A DNA stretch of 35,270 bases from positions 1 through 35,270 of the forward strand of contig JBDKVA010000214.1 of the NCBI GenBank assembly GCA_039679375.1. The letters run 5' to 3'. The translations under genes and the position numbers were made by a program. This document shows, piece by piece, positions 16,103-23,938 of the stretch. The notes below the pieces were generated by a model. The model was not told where the DNA came from. It ran no database searches and saw nothing but the letters and a program-made list of their open reading frames with translations. Source of the stretch: JBDKVA01 sp039679375. Lineage in GTDB: Bacteria; Bacillota; Clostridia; Acetivibrionales; DTU013. Numbering within the stretch: position 1 is the first letter of the stretch; each line of letters begins with the position of its first letter.

Positions 16103-16939
16103 TTAGCTTCTACCAAGGTTTTTATTAATTTCATGGTAGCGTATGGTTGCCAATGCGCTTGGGTTACCTTTTTTGCAAAAAGATAACCCAGCCAGTTTTG
16201 GAACAACGCGCTCAACAACAATTTGCCCATCGACCATTTTGGACTTTAGTGCTTCCAAGGCTTCCAAAAACCGTTTATCCTCCTTTGCACGGTTATAAAA
16301 CGACAAAACGTAGACATAAACAAAAAGGTTGTAGTTGCGAAAAGGGTATTCGACCTGCATAAACAATGTGCCAATTCCATAGTGGCACGGGCCGATAGGT
16401 TTCTTGATCGTCCAATGCTCCAGCAAAAAATCCACAGCATTGTCAAGTGCCGGTTCGTTGTTGAGATAATTGCAAAAACGGAACGCATTCAGGGCGGTAA
16501 GTGTTGGAAAGGGATTTGAAAACTCTGTTTCCGGACCCCGACCAAAACTGAACTTGTTGCAGCGCCAGCCTCCGTCGGTATGCTGGATATCCAAAAGATG
16601 TTTGAAAGTTTTTTGAAGCCTGACATCGTTGGCATATCCCATGCGGCACAGTACTTCGGCAGCATGGACGGTATGACAAGGGTATATGGCGCCTTGCGGG
16701 GACAGCTTGAAACGTCCGTCTTCCCGCCAGGCACTGAAAATCAATTCGGCAGCTTCTTGAAGCAAAGGGTCGGTAGATTCCATCCCCAATTCCAGGAGGA
16801 TAAGAACGCTCTCCAATGTTGAGAACGGGGATCCTTTTAGCAGGCGTTTGTCAGGAGTAGTCCAAAGGTCGGCTCCATTATCATATCTATGCGACAATAT
16901 CGCTTCAATATCCGATGAATTTTGCTCATCTACAGCCAT
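16103..16939 (-). CDS. Squalene-cyclase / prenyltransferase-repeat-like protein
   Basis: A 278-residue protein from the preferred start MAVDEQNSSD (16939), which has GAGGTG seven bases upstream; an upstream in-frame ATG at 16954 overlaps that SD. It shows alpha/alpha-barrel repeats of the squalene oxidase/prenyltransferase type: STLESVLILLELG, CHTVHAAEVLCRMGYANDVR, QHTDGGWRCNKFSFGRGPET and FPTLTALNAFRFCNYL. It is far shorter than true squalene-hopene cyclases (about 630 residues), and no DxDD catalytic motif is visible, so cyclase activity is unlikely. The substrate or partner is unknown. Upstream, an 8-bp repeat TGTGTTTA/TAAACACA (16970-16977 and 17004-17011) might be an operator. It converges with the DUF4386 gene (9-bp gap). 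Confidence 0.8.
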   Translation of the reverse strand: MAVDEQNSSDIEAILSHRYDNGADLWTTPDKRLLKGSPFSTLESVLILLELGMESTDPLLQEAAELIFSAWREDGRFKLSPQGAIYPCHTVHAAEVLCRMGYANDVRLQKTFKHLLDIQHTDGGWRCNKFSFGRGPETEFSNPFPTLTALNAFRFCNYLNNEPALDNAVDFLLEHWTIKKPIGPCHYGIGTLFMQVEYPFRNYNLFVYVYVLSFYNRAKEDKRFLEALEALKSKMVDGQIVVERVVPKLAGLSFCKKGNPSALATIRYHEINKNLGRS

Positions 16940-17092
16940 TATTTTGCACCTCATCTCATATCGAACATTTGTGTTTAAGTTGATATTAACATAAATTGGT
17001 TTATAAACACAATCCCAATATGAGTTTTAAGGAGGAACGCCCGACCCTAAATACGGCCAGCCGCTATTATTGTAATGATTTTAGCCTCGATT

Positions 17093-17476
17093 TCATACAT
17101 TGATAAAAATATACGAAGAGAGTTTGCCTAATATCACACCACCAAGACTTAAAAATAAATTCAAACAAGTATTTAAAGAACCCAATATATAGTTACCTCT
17201 TACAAAAAGGTTAATTGTCTCGTAACTGAAGGTGGAAAATGTCGTAAACCCTCCCATAATTCCTGTGGTGAGAAAAAGCCTAAGATTAGGTGAAATGAAA
17301 TCTGTTGCTAAACTAATTTCCATTATTAAACCTATTAAAATTCCTCCTACCACGTTGACAATTAAAGTCCCGTATGGTAATTGAGTTCCAAAGAATTTAG
17401 GGGTGTATATAGATATAATATACCTTAATGCACTTCCTATAAATCCGCCTATTCCAACATAGAATATCTTCAACAT
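17093..17476 (-). CDS. crcB: Fluoride channel FluC/CrcB
   Basis: A 127-residue protein with four membrane helices and the family signatures: GGFIGSALRYI near the N-terminus, PYGTLIVNVVGGILIGL, and GIMGGFTTFSTFSYE (the fluoride-lining Phe/Thr/Ser region). FluC proteins are dual-topology dimers that let fluoride leave the cell. The full family length is present and all key motifs are intact. The assignment is supported independently by a fluoride riboswitch directly upstream. It appears as a single gene rather than the split pair seen in some Firmicutes; a second copy would have to lie outside the window. Expression is expected to be switched on by intracellular fluoride. Confidence 0.97.
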   Translation of the reverse strand: MLKIFYVGIGGFIGSALRYIISIYTPKFFGTQLPYGTLIVNVVGGILIGLIMEISLATDFISPNLRLFLTTGIMGGFTTFSTFSYETINLFVRGNYILGSLNTCLNLFLSLGGVILGKLSSYIFINV

Positions 17477-17502
17477 ATTAACTTCCTTCCGTAAAATAAT
17501 AA

Positions 17503-17568
17503 ACTCCTACCTTGAATTCAAAGTAGGAGTCATTAGCATTGAGCGTTTAAAGGTGAACTCCATCACCG
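17503..17568 (-). ncRNA. Fluoride riboswitch (crcB motif) with terminator
   Basis: Read on the minus strand, the aptamer begins with GGTGATGGAGTTCACC, continues with TTTAAACGCTC and GCTAATGACTCCTAC, and so contains the hallmark parts of the crcB RNA motif (GATGG, the AACGCT / AGCTAATGACTCCTAC pseudoknot elements). ACTCCTAC (rc of 17523-17530) can instead pair with GTAGGAGT (rc of 17503-17510) to form a hairpin followed by TTATTATTTT. That is a transcription terminator sharing the aptamer's last strand. Fluoride binding should prevent the terminator and allow crcB transcription. Confidence 0.93.
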
Positions 17569-17574
17569 AAATGT

Positions 17575-17580
17575 ATTATA
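17575..17580 (-). promoter_or_regulatory. -10 box of the crcB transcript
   Basis: On the minus strand a perfect TATAAT sits seven bases before the riboswitch aptamer. The only -35 at 17 bp is a weak TTTATT, so the promoter is supported mainly by its position. Confidence 0.55.
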
Positions 17581-17696
17581 TCACTGAATCAAATAGAAAT
17601 AAAGAATATATGGGTACTTTGCCACGGCAACACCTTTCACTGTATCTGGTAACTTTTTATTATCGCAATTAGCAAAAAGGTTATATAAAAAACCTC

Positions 17697-17727
17697 TTGA
17701 CTTGGAGTTAACTCCAAGTGATACGCT
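17697..17727 (+). promoter_or_regulatory. MerR-type stretched promoter of the DUF362 gene
   Basis: -35 TTGACT (17697-17702) and a weak -10 TACGCT (17722-17727) are 19 bp apart. The spacer holds a perfect 18-bp dyad CTTGGAGTTAACTCCAAG (17701-17718). An over-long spacer filled by a dyad is the hallmark of promoters untwisted by MerR-family activators. The AdhR-like regulator at 18771 is the likely activator. Confidence 0.88.
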
Positions 17728-17785
17728 GTTATTGATAAATTTAAAGAATACTTTAAGTTCAAGCCATACAAAAAAGGAGTAGATA

Positions 17786-18670
17786 ATGATGGAAAAATCG
17801 AAAGTATACTACACTAAGGAGATTACGCCTGAAAGTCTTATCAGGATTTACAATGTCATGGGCATAACTCTGAATGGCAGGGTCGCGGTCAAGATTTCCA
17901 CAGGAGAACCGGGCGGTCATAACTTTTTAAATCCTAATCTGATCAAGGATCTGGTACACGAACTGAAGGGTACCATCGTCGAGTGTAATACAGCCTATCC
18001 CGGCAGGAGAAATTCGACGGAGGAACATTGGAAAGCCATTGAAGAACATGGATTCAAGGCCATAGCTCCCTGCGATATTATGGATGAGGATGGTGAAATG
18101 CCGATTCCTGTCGCAAACGGAAAGCACATGAAAGAAAACTATGTCGGAGCACATTTGAAAAATTACGATTCCATGCTGATACTGTCTCATTTTAAAGGGC
18201 ACGCAATGGGCGGTTTTGGCGGCGCGCTGAAAAACATGTCCATCGGGGTGGCGTCGTCTCAAGGGAAGATATGGATACACACCTCCGCAACGAGCGAAGT
18301 CTTTGAAGATGCGTTTACGGCCGACCATGATTCGTTTTTGGAGTCTATGGCTGACGCGGATCAATCAGTCATGAATTATATGGGCAGTAAAAACATCGTG
18401 TATATCAACGTAGCTAATAAATTGTCGGTGGACTGCGACTGCGATTCCAATCCTCATGACCCCGAAATGGCCGACATTGGAATATTCTCCTCGACAGACC
18501 CGGTGGCGCTTGATCAAGCCTGTGTAGATGCGGTCTATCATTCCCCGGATGAAGGAAAAGCAGCGCTAATTGAAAGAATGGAATCCCTCAATGGCATCCG
18601 CACTGTAGAAGCTGCTGCGAAACTGAGACTTGGCTTCAGGGAATATGAACTCGTTTCGATTGATGAATAA
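17786..18670 (+). CDS. DUF362 domain-containing protein
   Basis: A 294-residue protein with the DUF362 pattern: GRVAVKISTGEPGGHNFL, VECNTAYPGRRNSTEEHWKA, SMLILSHFKGHAMGGFGGAL with KNMSIGVASSQGK, and SSTDPVALDQACVDAV. Many DUF362 proteins end in a [4Fe-4S] ferredoxin domain; this one has only isolated Cys (VDCDCDSNPHDPEM) and no CxxCxxC motif, so it is the short form. The biochemical role of the family is not established; redox or Fe-S-related functions are suspected. SD AAAAAGGAG precedes ATG 17786, and a second ATG follows immediately. It stands alone behind a MerR-activated promoter, so it is probably induced by the stress sensed by the neighbouring regulator. The gene is followed by a weak hairpin (CAGCT 18671-18675 / AGCTG 18698-18702) without a T-run. 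Confidence 0.9.
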   Translation: MMEKSKVYYTKEITPESLIRIYNVMGITLNGRVAVKISTGEPGGHNFLNPNLIKDLVHELKGTIVECNTAYPGRRNSTEEHWKAIEEHGFKAIAPCDIMDEDGEMPIPVANGKHMKENYVGAHLKNYDSMLILSHFKGHAMGGFGGALKNMSIGVASSQGKIWIHTSATSEVFEDAFTADHDSFLESMADADQSVMNYMGSKNIVYINVANKLSVDCDCDSNPHDPEMADIGIFSSTDPVALDQACVDAVYHSPDEGKAALIERMESLNGIRTVEAAAKLRLGFREYELVSIDE

Positions 18671-18719
18671 CAGCTATCCCCCAAATTAAACGGGGCAAGC
18701 TGTCATGATTTCCAGTGTC

Positions 18720-18749
18720 TTGACCTGGAGTAAACTTTAAGTATATGAT
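18720..18749 (+). promoter_or_regulatory. MerR-type promoter of the regulator's own gene
   Basis: TTGACC (18720-18725) and TATGAT (18744-18749) are 18 bp apart, with CTGGAGTAAACTTTAAG between them. This resembles the perfect dyad of the DUF362 promoter but is degenerate in the right half-site. It suggests autoregulation with weaker binding. Confidence 0.78.
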
Positions 18750-18770
18750 AGATACGAGGGGGCAAGAACC

Positions 18771-19151
18771 ATGACAATTACAGAAGTAAGTAAAAAGTAT
18801 GATCTGACTCCCGATACACTACGGTATTATGAGCGAGTCGGCTTGATACCCAGTGTGGGGCGCACGTCGGGCGGCATACGTGAATATCATGACGAAGACT
18901 GCCGCTGGATCGAATTCATCAAGTGTATGCGTTCAGCCGGGCTTCCTGTGGAAATTCTGATTGAATATGTAAAATTATTCCGGCGAGGCAATGAAACGAT
19001 AGAAGCGCGTAAATCACTGCTGATCGAGCAGCGCGACGCGCTTGCCTCGCGTATAGCAGATATGCAGAGTACACTTGACCGTCTCAATGTGAAAATTGAT
19101 CGTTATGAAAAATTGATCGTTCCTATTGAAAACGAGTTAAAAAATGTATAA
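18771..19151 (+). CDS. MerR-family regulator, AdhR-like
   Basis: A 126-residue protein with an N-terminal winged HTH (residues 1-70: ITEVSKKYDLTPDTLRYYER, GLIPSVGRTSGGIREY) and a C-terminal coiled-coil dimerisation helix (about 76-120). Cys52 (WIEFIKCMRSAGLP) occupies the position of the thiol sensor Cys52 of Bacillus subtilis AdhR, which responds to aldehydes such as formaldehyde and methylglyoxal; a further Cys lies at 44. A thiol-reactive electrophile is therefore the best guess for the signal, by family analogy. SD GAGGGGG precedes the ATG. It ends 6 bp from the convergent Rieske-oxidoreductase gene. Matching promoter dyads mark the DUF362 gene and itself as targets. Confidence 0.93.
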   Translation: MTITEVSKKYDLTPDTLRYYERVGLIPSVGRTSGGIREYHDEDCRWIEFIKCMRSAGLPVEILIEYVKLFRRGNETIEARKSLLIEQRDALASRIADMQSTLDRLNVKIDRYEKLIVPIENELKNV

Positions 19152-19157
19152 ATACTT

Positions 19158-20723
19158 TTAAAAATGGTCTTTTATCACCTTTTCAATTGTATTTACATCA
19201 TTGTGCATATCCAAAGGCTTAACCGCAGGTCCTTCGATTATATCACCCTCATACGAAAACCTTGAGCCATGACAGGGGCAATCCCATGATTTTTCCGCGG
19301 AGTTCCACATTAATTCACAGCCCATGTGTGTACAGGTTGTGTTGACTATATGCATAGTACCATGCTCATCTTTATACGCTCCCGCCCTTTGTCCTTCTGC
19401 CTCAATTACTTTTCCTTCATCGGCATTAATATCGACATCGTCAGGTAGTCTGGAGGTTTTTCCCTTTATCAGTTCTTTTGCAACATTTAAATTTTCAACA
19501 ACAAAGGTTTTGGCTGAAGCAGCTAATGTTTTCCGTGAGGGGTTATAAACGTCCTGCCAAGGGCTCTTACCAGCAATTATCAAGTCTCTCAAGATCAATG
19601 AAGAGACTGTACTGTTAGTCATTCCCCATTTACCGAAGCCTGTTGCAATATACATATTAGGTGTATCTGATGTGAAATGGCCTATATATGGAACATCATC
19701 CAATGTCATGCAATCCTGTGTAGACCAACGGTACGGAATATCTTCAACAGTAAAGTTCTTATTTGAATAATCGACCAATGCTTCATAATGCTTGATAGTA
19801 TCCTCACCTTGCCCTGTTTTATGATGCTCGCCGCCTATTAATATCAATTCACCATCATCGGATTTTTGACTTCGAAGTGAACGGCCAGGTTCTTCTGCGG
19901 TTATATACATTCCACCCGGATATTTTTCTTTCACCCTGGCAGCAAGAACATATGACCGGTCAGGCCATATTCTGGCGAAATACATACCAGCCTTATTATA
20001 GCAAGGGTAGTGTGAAGCTATGATAACCTTTTCGGCGGTCACCTTTTTTCCTTTGTTAGTAATTAAAATGTATCTGTCGCCCTCTTCTATATTTACTACC
20101 CTGCTTTGTTCAAATATCTGACAGCCATGTTTTGATATATATTCTGCCAGATGCAAAAGGTATTTACGGGGGTGAAACTGCGCCTGGTTATCGAAACGTA
20201 CAGCTGCTTTTATTTTAAAGGGTAAAGGTATTTCTTCAAGGTAGGTAGCTTTTATTCCCAGGGAGGATGCTACTTTTACCTCTTCACTTATTTTATCCAC
20301 ATAACCGTCCCGATAAGTAAAATCGTAGGCAGATTGGGGGGTGTAGTCGCATTCAATTTCATTTTCTTTGGCAATTTTTTCAATCATTCTGATCGCAGTT
20401 TCGTTAGCATCGGCATATTGCTTTGCAAACTCCTCGCTCATTTGACTTTTTATTTTATTGTATATCAACCCATGCTGGGAGGTAATCTTTGCCGTTGTAT
20501 GTCCGGTCGTACCTTGAAGGATACGGTCCGCCTCAATTATTACTACTTTTAACCCTTCCTTGCTAAACATATATGCTGTTGATATACCAACAAAACCTCC
20601 TCCTATAATCGCTATATCAACTTTTATATCTTTGTCTAAAACCGGGTAATCCGTTCCGGGTGTGGAAGCCATCCAATATGATTGCGGCGGTTTTTTAAAA
20701 TTTTTCAGTTCATCAATATTCAT
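19158..20723 (-). CDS. FAD-dependent (DadA-like) oxidoreductase fused to a Rieske [2Fe-2S] domain
   Basis: A 521-residue protein from the preferred start MNIDELKNFKKPP, which has AGGAGG six bases upstream; the frame extends to 20762 without an SD. The N-terminal dinucleotide-binding fold is VDIAIIGGGFVGISTAYMFS (GGGFVG at 41-46) with the acidic ribose-binding end IIEAD. A DAO-type FAD domain follows, with a conserved THTxTAKI-like segment (GTTGHTTAKITSQHGLIYN). The C-terminus (about 440-521) is a Rieske domain with ligands Cys464-x-His466 (CTHMGC) and Cys482-x-x-His485 (CPCHGS). This DAO-Rieske fusion is common in Firmicutes and Cyanobacteria. Amine or aldehyde oxidation has been suggested, but the substrate is unknown. 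It is cytoplasmic, with no signal peptide. Confidence 0.93.
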   Translation of the reverse strand: MNIDELKNFKKPPQSYWMASTPGTDYPVLDKDIKVDIAIIGGGFVGISTAYMFSKEGLKVVIIEADRILQGTTGHTTAKITSQHGLIYNKIKSQMSEEFAKQYADANETAIRMIEKIAKENEIECDYTPQSAYDFTYRDGYVDKISEEVKVASSLGIKATYLEEIPLPFKIKAAVRFDNQAQFHPRKYLLHLAEYISKHGCQIFEQSRVVNIEEGDRYILITNKGKKVTAEKVIIASHYPCYNKAGMYFARIWPDRSYVLAARVKEKYPGGMYITAEEPGRSLRSQKSDDGELILIGGEHHKTGQGEDTIKHYEALVDYSNKNFTVEDIPYRWSTQDCMTLDDVPYIGHFTSDTPNMYIATGFGKWGMTNSTVSSLILRDLIIAGKSPWQDVYNPSRKTLAASAKTFVVENLNVAKELIKGKTSRLPDDVDINADEGKVIEAEGQRAGAYKDEHGTMHIVNTTCTHMGCELMWNSAEKSWDCPCHGSRFSYEGDIIEGPAVKPLDMHNDVNTIEKVIKDHF

Positions 20724-20751
20724 AAAATTCCTCCTGTATGTAATTGTTAAT

Positions 20752-20794
20752 AAAAGATACAATATCTATCTTTTGCAAAGAAAAATCAATTATA
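20752..20794 (-). promoter_or_regulatory. Promoter and inverted repeat upstream of the Rieske oxidoreductase
   Basis: On the minus strand a TATAAT box lies at 20789-20794 with only a weak -35 (TTATGA at 18 bp). Just downstream is an 8-bp perfect repeat AAAAGATA (20752-20759) / TATCTTTT (20767-20774) with a 7-nt spacer, an operator-like position. The regulator is unknown. Confidence 0.5.
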
Positions 20795-20972
20795 CGTTTC
20801 GATAAGGCTTTTTCATAATTCTCTATGGTATCGGCGGTTAATCACAATAAGTCAAAGGAACATATTGATTGGAGAACCGTAGTAGATTGTTATCCATATT
20901 GTGGACAACAAATGCTGCGAGTGCTATTATTAGTAAATAAAAATATAATCCGAAAAGCAGAGGCTGTTTTTA

Positions 20973-22703
20973 ATGGGGAAGTTCAAGAGGTTCATTTCAT
21001 ATTATAACCCGTATAAAGGGATGTTTTACCTGGATATGTTCTGTGCATTTATTCTGTCCGGAATAGATTTGTTTTTTCCATCCCTTGTTAAATACCTGAT
21101 GGATGAGGTGTATGACAAACGTCCTGCCAATTTGCTGGAGACTGTGTTCATAACATCTGCAGTTCTTCTTATACTATATATTATAAGGTATTATTGCCAG
21201 CGCTATATAACATCATGGGGTCACATTATGGGAGCCCGCATGGAAACTGATATGCGCAGGGACCTGTTTAATCATCTTCAGAAGCTTTCATTCGCATTCT
21301 ATGACAATGAAAATACAGGCAGGCTCATGTCACGTATCACAAACGACCTGTTTGATATTACCGAATTGGCGCATCACGGGCCTGAAGATGTTTTTATTTC
21401 AATTGTTAAAATTGTTGGCGCAATCATTATCATGCTTACAATGGATGTAAAGCTCACCTTGATTCTATTGGCCTTATTGGTATTTATAATAGTGTTCACA
21501 GGCTTTTACAATCTCAAGATGCGTGCCGTATTTACTGAAAACCGGAAAAAGATAGCTGTTGTTAATGCCAAGGCTCAGGACAGCCTGGCCGGGATACGTG
21601 TTGTTAAGTCTTTTGCAAATGAAGATATTGAGTCCTGCAAGTTTGACGAAGGAAATATACAATTTCTCAGAACGAAGGAAAATAGCTATACCATCATGGG
21701 CAGCTTCCATTCAGGAAACCAGTTGCTTCAGGGGATTTTATACCTAAGTGTCCTTGTGTTTGGAGGCATATTTTTAAGCCGGGGTGAAATCTCCACATCA
21801 GAATTGGTGGCGTATATTTTATTTATCAATGTCTTTTTAAATCCGATAGACCGCCTCGTCAACTTCACTGAGACCTTCCAGCGCGGCATGTCAGGCTTTG
21901 ACAGATTCCTTGAGATACTGGACACGAAGCCCGAAATAGTTGATAGCGAGGATGCGGAAGAATTAGCGGATGTCAAAGGGGAGATTAGTTTTGACAATGT
22001 ATCTTTCAGCTATAATGACAGGACTGTTGTACTAAATAATATAAACCTTAACATAAAAAGTGGACACACTGTTGCTATAGTCGGTCCTTCCGGGGGAGGC
22101 AAAACCACATTCTGCAACCTGATTCCAAGATTCTACGAAGTGAATGAAGGCTCTATCACCATATACGGGAAGGATATCAGGCAACTGACACTGGAATCCC
22201 TGCGAAAAAATATTGGAATGGTTCAGCAGGATGTTTACATGTTCTCCGGTACAATAGCGGAGAACATCCTATATGGTAAACCGGAAGCAGCCATTGAGGA
22301 TGTTATGGAGGCGGCAAAGCTTGCTAATGCCCATGATTTTATTATGGAATTGGAAAATGGTTATGACACCTTTGTGGGAGAGCGCGGCGTCAAGCTTTCC
22401 GGAGGGCAGAAACAGCGGATATCTATCGCCAGGGCATTTCTGAAGAATCCACCCATATTGATTCTGGATGAAGCGACCTCAGCTTTGGATAATGAGAGCG
22501 AAAGGCTTGTACAGGAATCCTTGAATACGCTTGCACGCGGAAGAACCACATTAATTATAGCCCATAGACTTTCTACAATAAAAAATGCCGATGATATCGT
22601 GGTGTTGACCACGAGAGGTATTGAAGAACAGGGAACTCATGCTGAACTGATGAGAAAGGGCGGCGTATATGCGTCGTTATATCAGGAAGGTTTTACCGGA
22701 TGA
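20973..22703 (+). CDS. ABC exporter, fused membrane and ATPase domains
   Basis: A 576-residue half-transporter of the type I ABC exporter (multidrug/lipid) family. The six-helix transmembrane domain spans about 15-310 (MFYLDMFCAFILSGIDLFFP through TSELVAYILFINVFLNPIDR) with the coupling motif ENTGRLMSRITNDLFDI. The ATPase domain spans about 335-576: Walker A VGPSGGGKTT (near 372), Q-loop MVQQDVYMFSGTIAENI, signature KLSGGQKQRISIARA, Walker B ILILDEATSALD, and H-loop IAHRLSTI. All catalytic elements are intact. It should act as a homodimer or with another half-transporter; no second half is adjacent. The start at 20973 has only a weak SD (GGGGAAG inside the gene start). A short upstream frame (20825-21007) overlaps it in another frame and is not credited. 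Confidence 0.95.
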   Translation: MGKFKRFISYYNPYKGMFYLDMFCAFILSGIDLFFPSLVKYLMDEVYDKRPANLLETVFITSAVLLILYIIRYYCQRYITSWGHIMGARMETDMRRDLFNHLQKLSFAFYDNENTGRLMSRITNDLFDITELAHHGPEDVFISIVKIVGAIIIMLTMDVKLTLILLALLVFIIVFTGFYNLKMRAVFTENRKKIAVVNAKAQDSLAGIRVVKSFANEDIESCKFDEGNIQFLRTKENSYTIMGSFHSGNQLLQGILYLSVLVFGGIFLSRGEISTSELVAYILFINVFLNPIDRLVNFTETFQRGMSGFDRFLEILDTKPEIVDSEDAEELADVKGEISFDNVSFSYNDRTVVLNNINLNIKSGHTVAIVGPSGGGKTTFCNLIPRFYEVNEGSITIYGKDIRQLTLESLRKNIGMVQQDVYMFSGTIAENILYGKPEAAIEDVMEAAKLANAHDFIMELENGYDTFVGERGVKLSGGQKQRISIARAFLKNPPILILDEATSALDNESERLVQESLNTLARGRTTLIIAHRLSTIKNADDIVVLTTRGIEEQGTHAELMRKGGVYASLYQEGFTG

Positions 22704-22782
22704 CGAGTATCCGGAGGGCAGCAGGATATCCTTCGGAATGCAGTATAGTTAACGTTGCCGTTATATCTCAGGGTAGTAGAAA

Positions 22783-22893
22783 ATGCACTGGTCAAGGCGC
22801 AAAAATAATAAAACATTTGGGTATCCGTATAAAAAAGAACTGTTAAAGAATGTCAATGAAGGATTTTATGATATTTTGCCTGTGGGATTATAA
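22783..22893 (+). CDS. Possible 36-residue small ORF
   Basis: ATG 22783 to TAA 22891 encodes a short basic peptide (MHWSRRKNNKTFGYPYKKEL, then LKNVNEGFYDILPVGL). The SD is poor (CAGGGTAG). Its end lies inside the left arm of the terminator at 22879-22926, as is common for the last codons of a real gene, but it could equally be a remnant. No family was recognised. Confidence 0.3.
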   Translation: MHWSRRKNNKTFGYPYKKELLKNVNEGFYDILPVGL

Positions 22894-22926
22894 TTTAAAA
22901 AATTATAGTGCCGCAGGTATTTTTTT
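22879..22926 (+). terminator. Strong Rho-independent terminator
   Basis: A 17-bp stem (CCTGTGGGATTATAATT from 22879, pairing up to the CAGG at 22914-22917, one mismatch and two G-T pairs) is followed by TATTTTTTT. It closes transcription from the ABC exporter or the small ORF and insulates the potassium locus. Confidence 0.88.
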
Positions 22927-23284
22927 GTCAGGATCGTTACGACCGGAAAGAGGAGATCAGCTTTGAACAAGTCAAAGATACCATTGCAGAGAATCTCCTA
23001 TCTGTTATATGTATCAATGAGGGAAAAATCCGGTAACTTTTAAAACATTTATAAAATATTTATATGCAAAGTATTATCTTAATGCCAAATTTATAAGCTT
23101 ACTGCTAATATAATTTAAATACTGGTGATGCATGTGCTTATTATGTGAGATTGCAATTATTTACAAAACACTTGCAGGCATTCGTGTTTATGAATATATT
23201 CATGAAAAACTCCTAGACTATATCATAACACATGGCTAAATATTTATGCGACACTTATAAGGTTTTATGTGAGGGGAAATGCAT
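22927..23284. other. Leader region of the potassium locus with a 14-bp palindrome
   Basis: This gene-free region completes the 22704-23284 gap. A start-less frame at about 22929-23033 (RYDRKEEISFEQVKDTIAEN, then LLSVICINEGKIR) looks like the end of a lost gene; SFEQVKDTI is faintly reminiscent of PpiC/PrsA-type foldases. At 23190-23203 there is a perfect palindrome ATGAATATATTCAT, about 80 bp before the first trkA gene and a plausible operator. TATAAT occurs at 23109-23114 and TATCAT at 23221-23226, but neither has a good -35. The conserved elements of a ydaO/c-di-AMP riboswitch were looked for and not seen. Confidence 0.4.
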
Positions 23285-23938
23285 ATGTATATAATTATAA
23301 TCGGCTGCGGAAGGTTAGGCAGTAATTTAGCAAGGGAATTGGCTGATGATGGTCACGATATTTGCATTCTTGACCGTGATGGGGACCGATTGAACAGATT
23401 GGGAAGCGGTTTTAACGGTCAGAGGATAAAAGGCGTGGAATATGACAGCGACAAGCTTACAGAGGCGGGAATAAAACTGACAGATGCTGTTTTGGCTGTG
23501 ACGCCGGATGATAACATCAACATAATGGTGTCGTTAATAGCTGAAAGAATATATCATGTTCCAAAGATCATTGCAAGGGTAAATGACCCTGAAAAAAACT
23601 ATATCTATAATAAGCTGGGTATTGAAACGATTAATCCGGTGCAGTCAGGTATTGAAATATTAAAGAACAAGCTGCTTGTAGAGAACCTGAATATTGTTTC
23701 AGCTTTAGATGATAACTATGAAATTATTGAACTTCTTGTTGATAAAGAAAAATCAGTTTCTGTTGAGGAAATTGAGACGAAATACTCATGCGTCATATCA
23801 GTATTGATAAAAGATGGAATAATAAGCCTTCCAGAGAAAAATGACCTGATACAAAATGGAAACAGGATAATATGTACCATACAAAAACAGGATAAAGGAA
23901 GACTTATACACTCATTAAGCAGGGAGATAATACTATGA
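23285..23938 (+). CDS. trkA: TrkA-type RCK potassium-channel subunit (first)
   Basis: A 217-residue cytoplasmic regulator of a TrkH-type channel. ATG 23285 (MYIIIIGCGRLGSN) is preferred over ATG 23279 because GAGGGG (23271-23276) is eight bases away rather than two. The N-terminal RCK domain (1-120) has an intact nucleotide-binding loop GCGRLG (7-12) and acidic ribose contacts (ILDRD). RCK_C/TrkA_C covers about 135-217. Such subunits bind NAD(H), ATP/ADP or c-di-AMP and gate the channel. It overlaps the second trkA gene by 4 bp (ATGA). Being first of the locus, its upstream palindrome may control the whole set. Confidence 0.93.
   Translation: MYIIIIGCGRLGSNLARELADDGHDICILDRDGDRLNRLGSGFNGQRIKGVEYDSDKLTEAGIKLTDAVLAVTPDDNINIMVSLIAERIYHVPKIIARVNDPEKNYIYNKLGIETINPVQSGIEILKNKLLVENLNIVSALDDNYEIIELLVDKEKSVSVEEIETKYSCVISVLIKDGIISLPEKNDLIQNGNRIICTIQKQDKGRLIHSLSREIIL

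Noticed and set aside
17030..17060. AAGGAGG-like SD on the plus strand with no gene
   Set aside because: No start codon with a sustained frame follows; it is probably chance, or a trace of lost sequence, in the gap between two minus-strand genes.
20825..21007. 60-codon frame before the ABC exporter
   Set aside because: It has no SD, overlaps the exporter start in another frame, and its translation shows no recognisable pattern.
22927..23284. Possible c-di-AMP (ydaO) or potassium riboswitch before the trk genes
   Set aside because: The conserved aptamer elements were not found by eye; the region is AT-rich and only the 14-bp palindrome stands out.
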